From DATGHS01 sp035307785 (GTDB lineage: Bacteria > Planctomycetota > Planctomycetia > Gemmatales > Gemmataceae): a stretch of 6,610 bases of DNA. The notes beneath the pieces were generated by a model. It made no database searches, had not been told where the DNA came from, and was given only the letters and a program-made list of their open reading frames with translations. This document shows positions 6,177 through 6,610 of the stretch, one piece after another (position 1 is the first letter of the stretch; every line of letters starts with the position of its first letter). Position numbers and translations under genes: made by a program. The stretch spans positions 1-6,610 of the forward strand of contig DATGHS010000407.1 in the NCBI GenBank assembly GCA_035307785.1, in the 5' to 3' direction.

Positions 6177-6420
6177 CGGTCGGCCCCGCAGCGCGCCACC
6201 GAGCCTTCACATCCTCCCACGCCACCGTTTCTGCCTGGCCGGCATCATATTCTTCGGAGCGCTTTTCGATCTCCTCTTTCCAAGCCTCGGTCAATTCTGG
6301 GTTGCCGTGTTCCTCGGTAGGTTCGTCAAGCTTTTCAAGCAATAGCTCAACCAATTCGCGCTTTTCCGGTGCGCTCAAGCATTCCGCAGCTGCCAATACA
6401 TCCATTAACGCAGGGCTCAT
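6169..6420 (-). CDS. Antitoxin of the 'putative addiction module component' family (Unstab_antitox type)
   Basis: The 83-aa acidic, helical product matches the family pattern. It has an N-terminal helix (ALMDVLAAAECL), then SAPEKRELVELLLEKLDE (16-33), and a second helix ending KRSEEYDAGQAETVAWEDV (53-71), where 'eyDaGxaexvaWedV' is the characteristic tail. Such proteins are unstable antitoxins that bind and neutralise a RelE/ParE toxin encoded just downstream. They often repress their own operon in the bound state. The start is fixed by GGGAGG with a 7-nt spacer before ATG 6420; a TTG at 6435 is also in frame but lies on the Shine-Dalgarno side and is unlikely. The stop overlaps the presumed toxin start by 8 bp, the usual coupling in these operons. 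The gene appears intact although its toxin is broken. Confidence 0.9.
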   Translation of the reverse strand: MSPALMDVLAAAECLSAPEKRELVELLLEKLDEPTEEHGNPELTEAWKEEIEKRSEEYDAGQAETVAWEDVKARWRAAGPTDG

Positions 6421-6424
6421 AGTT

Positions 6425-6430
6425 ATTCCT
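6425..6430 (-). promoter_or_regulatory. Strong Shine-Dalgarno of the antitoxin gene
   Basis: The minus strand reads GGGAGGAATAACT before ATG 6420. This is the best ribosome-binding match in the window; other genes here have weak sites. It selects ATG 6420 over the upstream TTG. Confidence 0.7.
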
Positions 6431-6444
6431 CCCAATTTGCAACC

Positions 6445-6473
6445 ATCTTACACGTATCCGATCATGCTGCCAA
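6445..6473 (-). promoter_or_regulatory. Sigma70-like promoter of the toxin-antitoxin module
   Basis: On the minus strand, TTGGCA (plus 6468-6473; five of six to TTGACA) is followed by a 17-bp spacer and TAAGAT (6445-6450; four of six to TATAAT). Transcription would start near 6438, giving a leader of about 18 nt that includes the Shine-Dalgarno. No clear operator palindrome is seen around it. Confidence 0.5.
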
Positions 6474-6499
6474 TTGCGCCACTCCGCGCCGGAAACGAT

Positions 6500-6529
6500 C
6501 GTGGGGCACGTTTGTCAACGTGCCCCACG
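6500..6529. terminator. Perfect 13-bp hairpin, terminator or dispersed palindrome
   Basis: CGTGGGGCACGTT (6500-6512), loop TGTC and AACGTGCCCCACG (6517-6529) pair without mismatch. Reading leftward it lies 21 bp after the stop of the gene entering from the right edge, and 26 bp before the antitoxin -35. It would insulate the toxin-antitoxin promoter from that gene. It lacks a U-tract and may be a copy of a dispersed GTGGGGCACG-type palindrome; no second copy is in the window. Confidence 0.6.
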
Positions 6530-6550
6530 GAAAGGATTGCCAGTGTAACT

Positions 6551-6610
6551 CTATTTTACATCCACCTGCGCCAGATTGCTGTTCGACGGACCGTTCAGCA
6601 CCTTGCCTAG
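6551..6610 (-). CDS. 3' end of a leftward gene entering from the right edge (unidentified)
   Basis: The minus strand is open from the window edge for 19 codons, ending NGPSNSNLAQVDVK and TAG (6551-6553). It is followed 21 bp later by a strong hairpin, as expected for a gene end. The piece is too short to name, and an open stretch of this length could arise by chance. The hairpin placement and the ordinary codon choice are the only support. Confidence 0.4.
   Translation of the reverse strand, partial: LGKVLNGPSNSNLAQVDVK

Noticed and set aside
5936..6220. 94-aa frame starting at 6220 taken as a complete toxin
   Set aside because: Its first 25 residues overlap the antitoxin gene and do not resemble the toxin family. 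Its C-terminus leaves the ParE pattern after LCLI, which resumes in another frame.

Overview
The window looks like chromosomal DNA from a GC-rich bacterium, most probably a planctomycete of the Pirellulales/Gemmatales type. That assignment is an inference. It rests on base composition, weak Shine-Dalgarno sites, intergenic elements made of GTAGTGACC-type hairpins and AGAAGTC/AGAGGTC heptamers, and the style of the small hypothetical proteins. No rRNA, tRNA or other taxonomic marker is present.

Layout. (1) 1-368, plus strand: the 3' end of a CheB-like methylesterase gene, cut by the window edge. (2) 375-424: a two-hairpin, REP-like element in the gap between convergent genes. (3) 431-4506, minus strand: three genes reading leftward in the order trpS, a long-chain acyl-CoA synthetase-like gene, and hflX. 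The synthetase gene begins 10 bp after trpS and its Shine-Dalgarno overlaps the trpS stop. An imperfect inverted array of heptamers (1761-1821) separates the synthetase gene from hflX. (4) 4507-4620: a divergent promoter region. (5) 4621-5373, plus strand: an unrecognised 250-aa protein with the look of two winged-helix domains joined by a coiled coil. (6) 5386-5405: a perfect hairpin between convergent genes. (7) 5406-6420, minus strand: an antitoxin of the 'putative addiction module component' type, a ParE/RelE-like toxin gene carrying two compensating frameshifts, and a small membrane-anchored protein. A good sigma70-like promoter lies in front of the antitoxin. (8) 6500-6529: a perfect 13-bp hairpin, and at 6551-6610 the last codons of a leftward gene that continues past the right edge.

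How the genes fit together. trpS (tRNA charging), the acyl-CoA synthetase (fatty-acid activation) and hflX (GTPase acting on stalled or hibernating ribosomes) are housekeeping functions that share a direction rather than a single pathway. The toxin-antitoxin pair is an accessory module whose toxin seems broken while its antitoxin and promoter are intact. The left-edge CheB fragment belongs to a separate transcript. I see no clear sign of a wholly new system. The points most worth a second look are the doubly frameshifted toxin, the unrecognised 250-aa protein divergent from trpS, and the four unrelated inverted-repeat elements that fill almost every intergenic gap.
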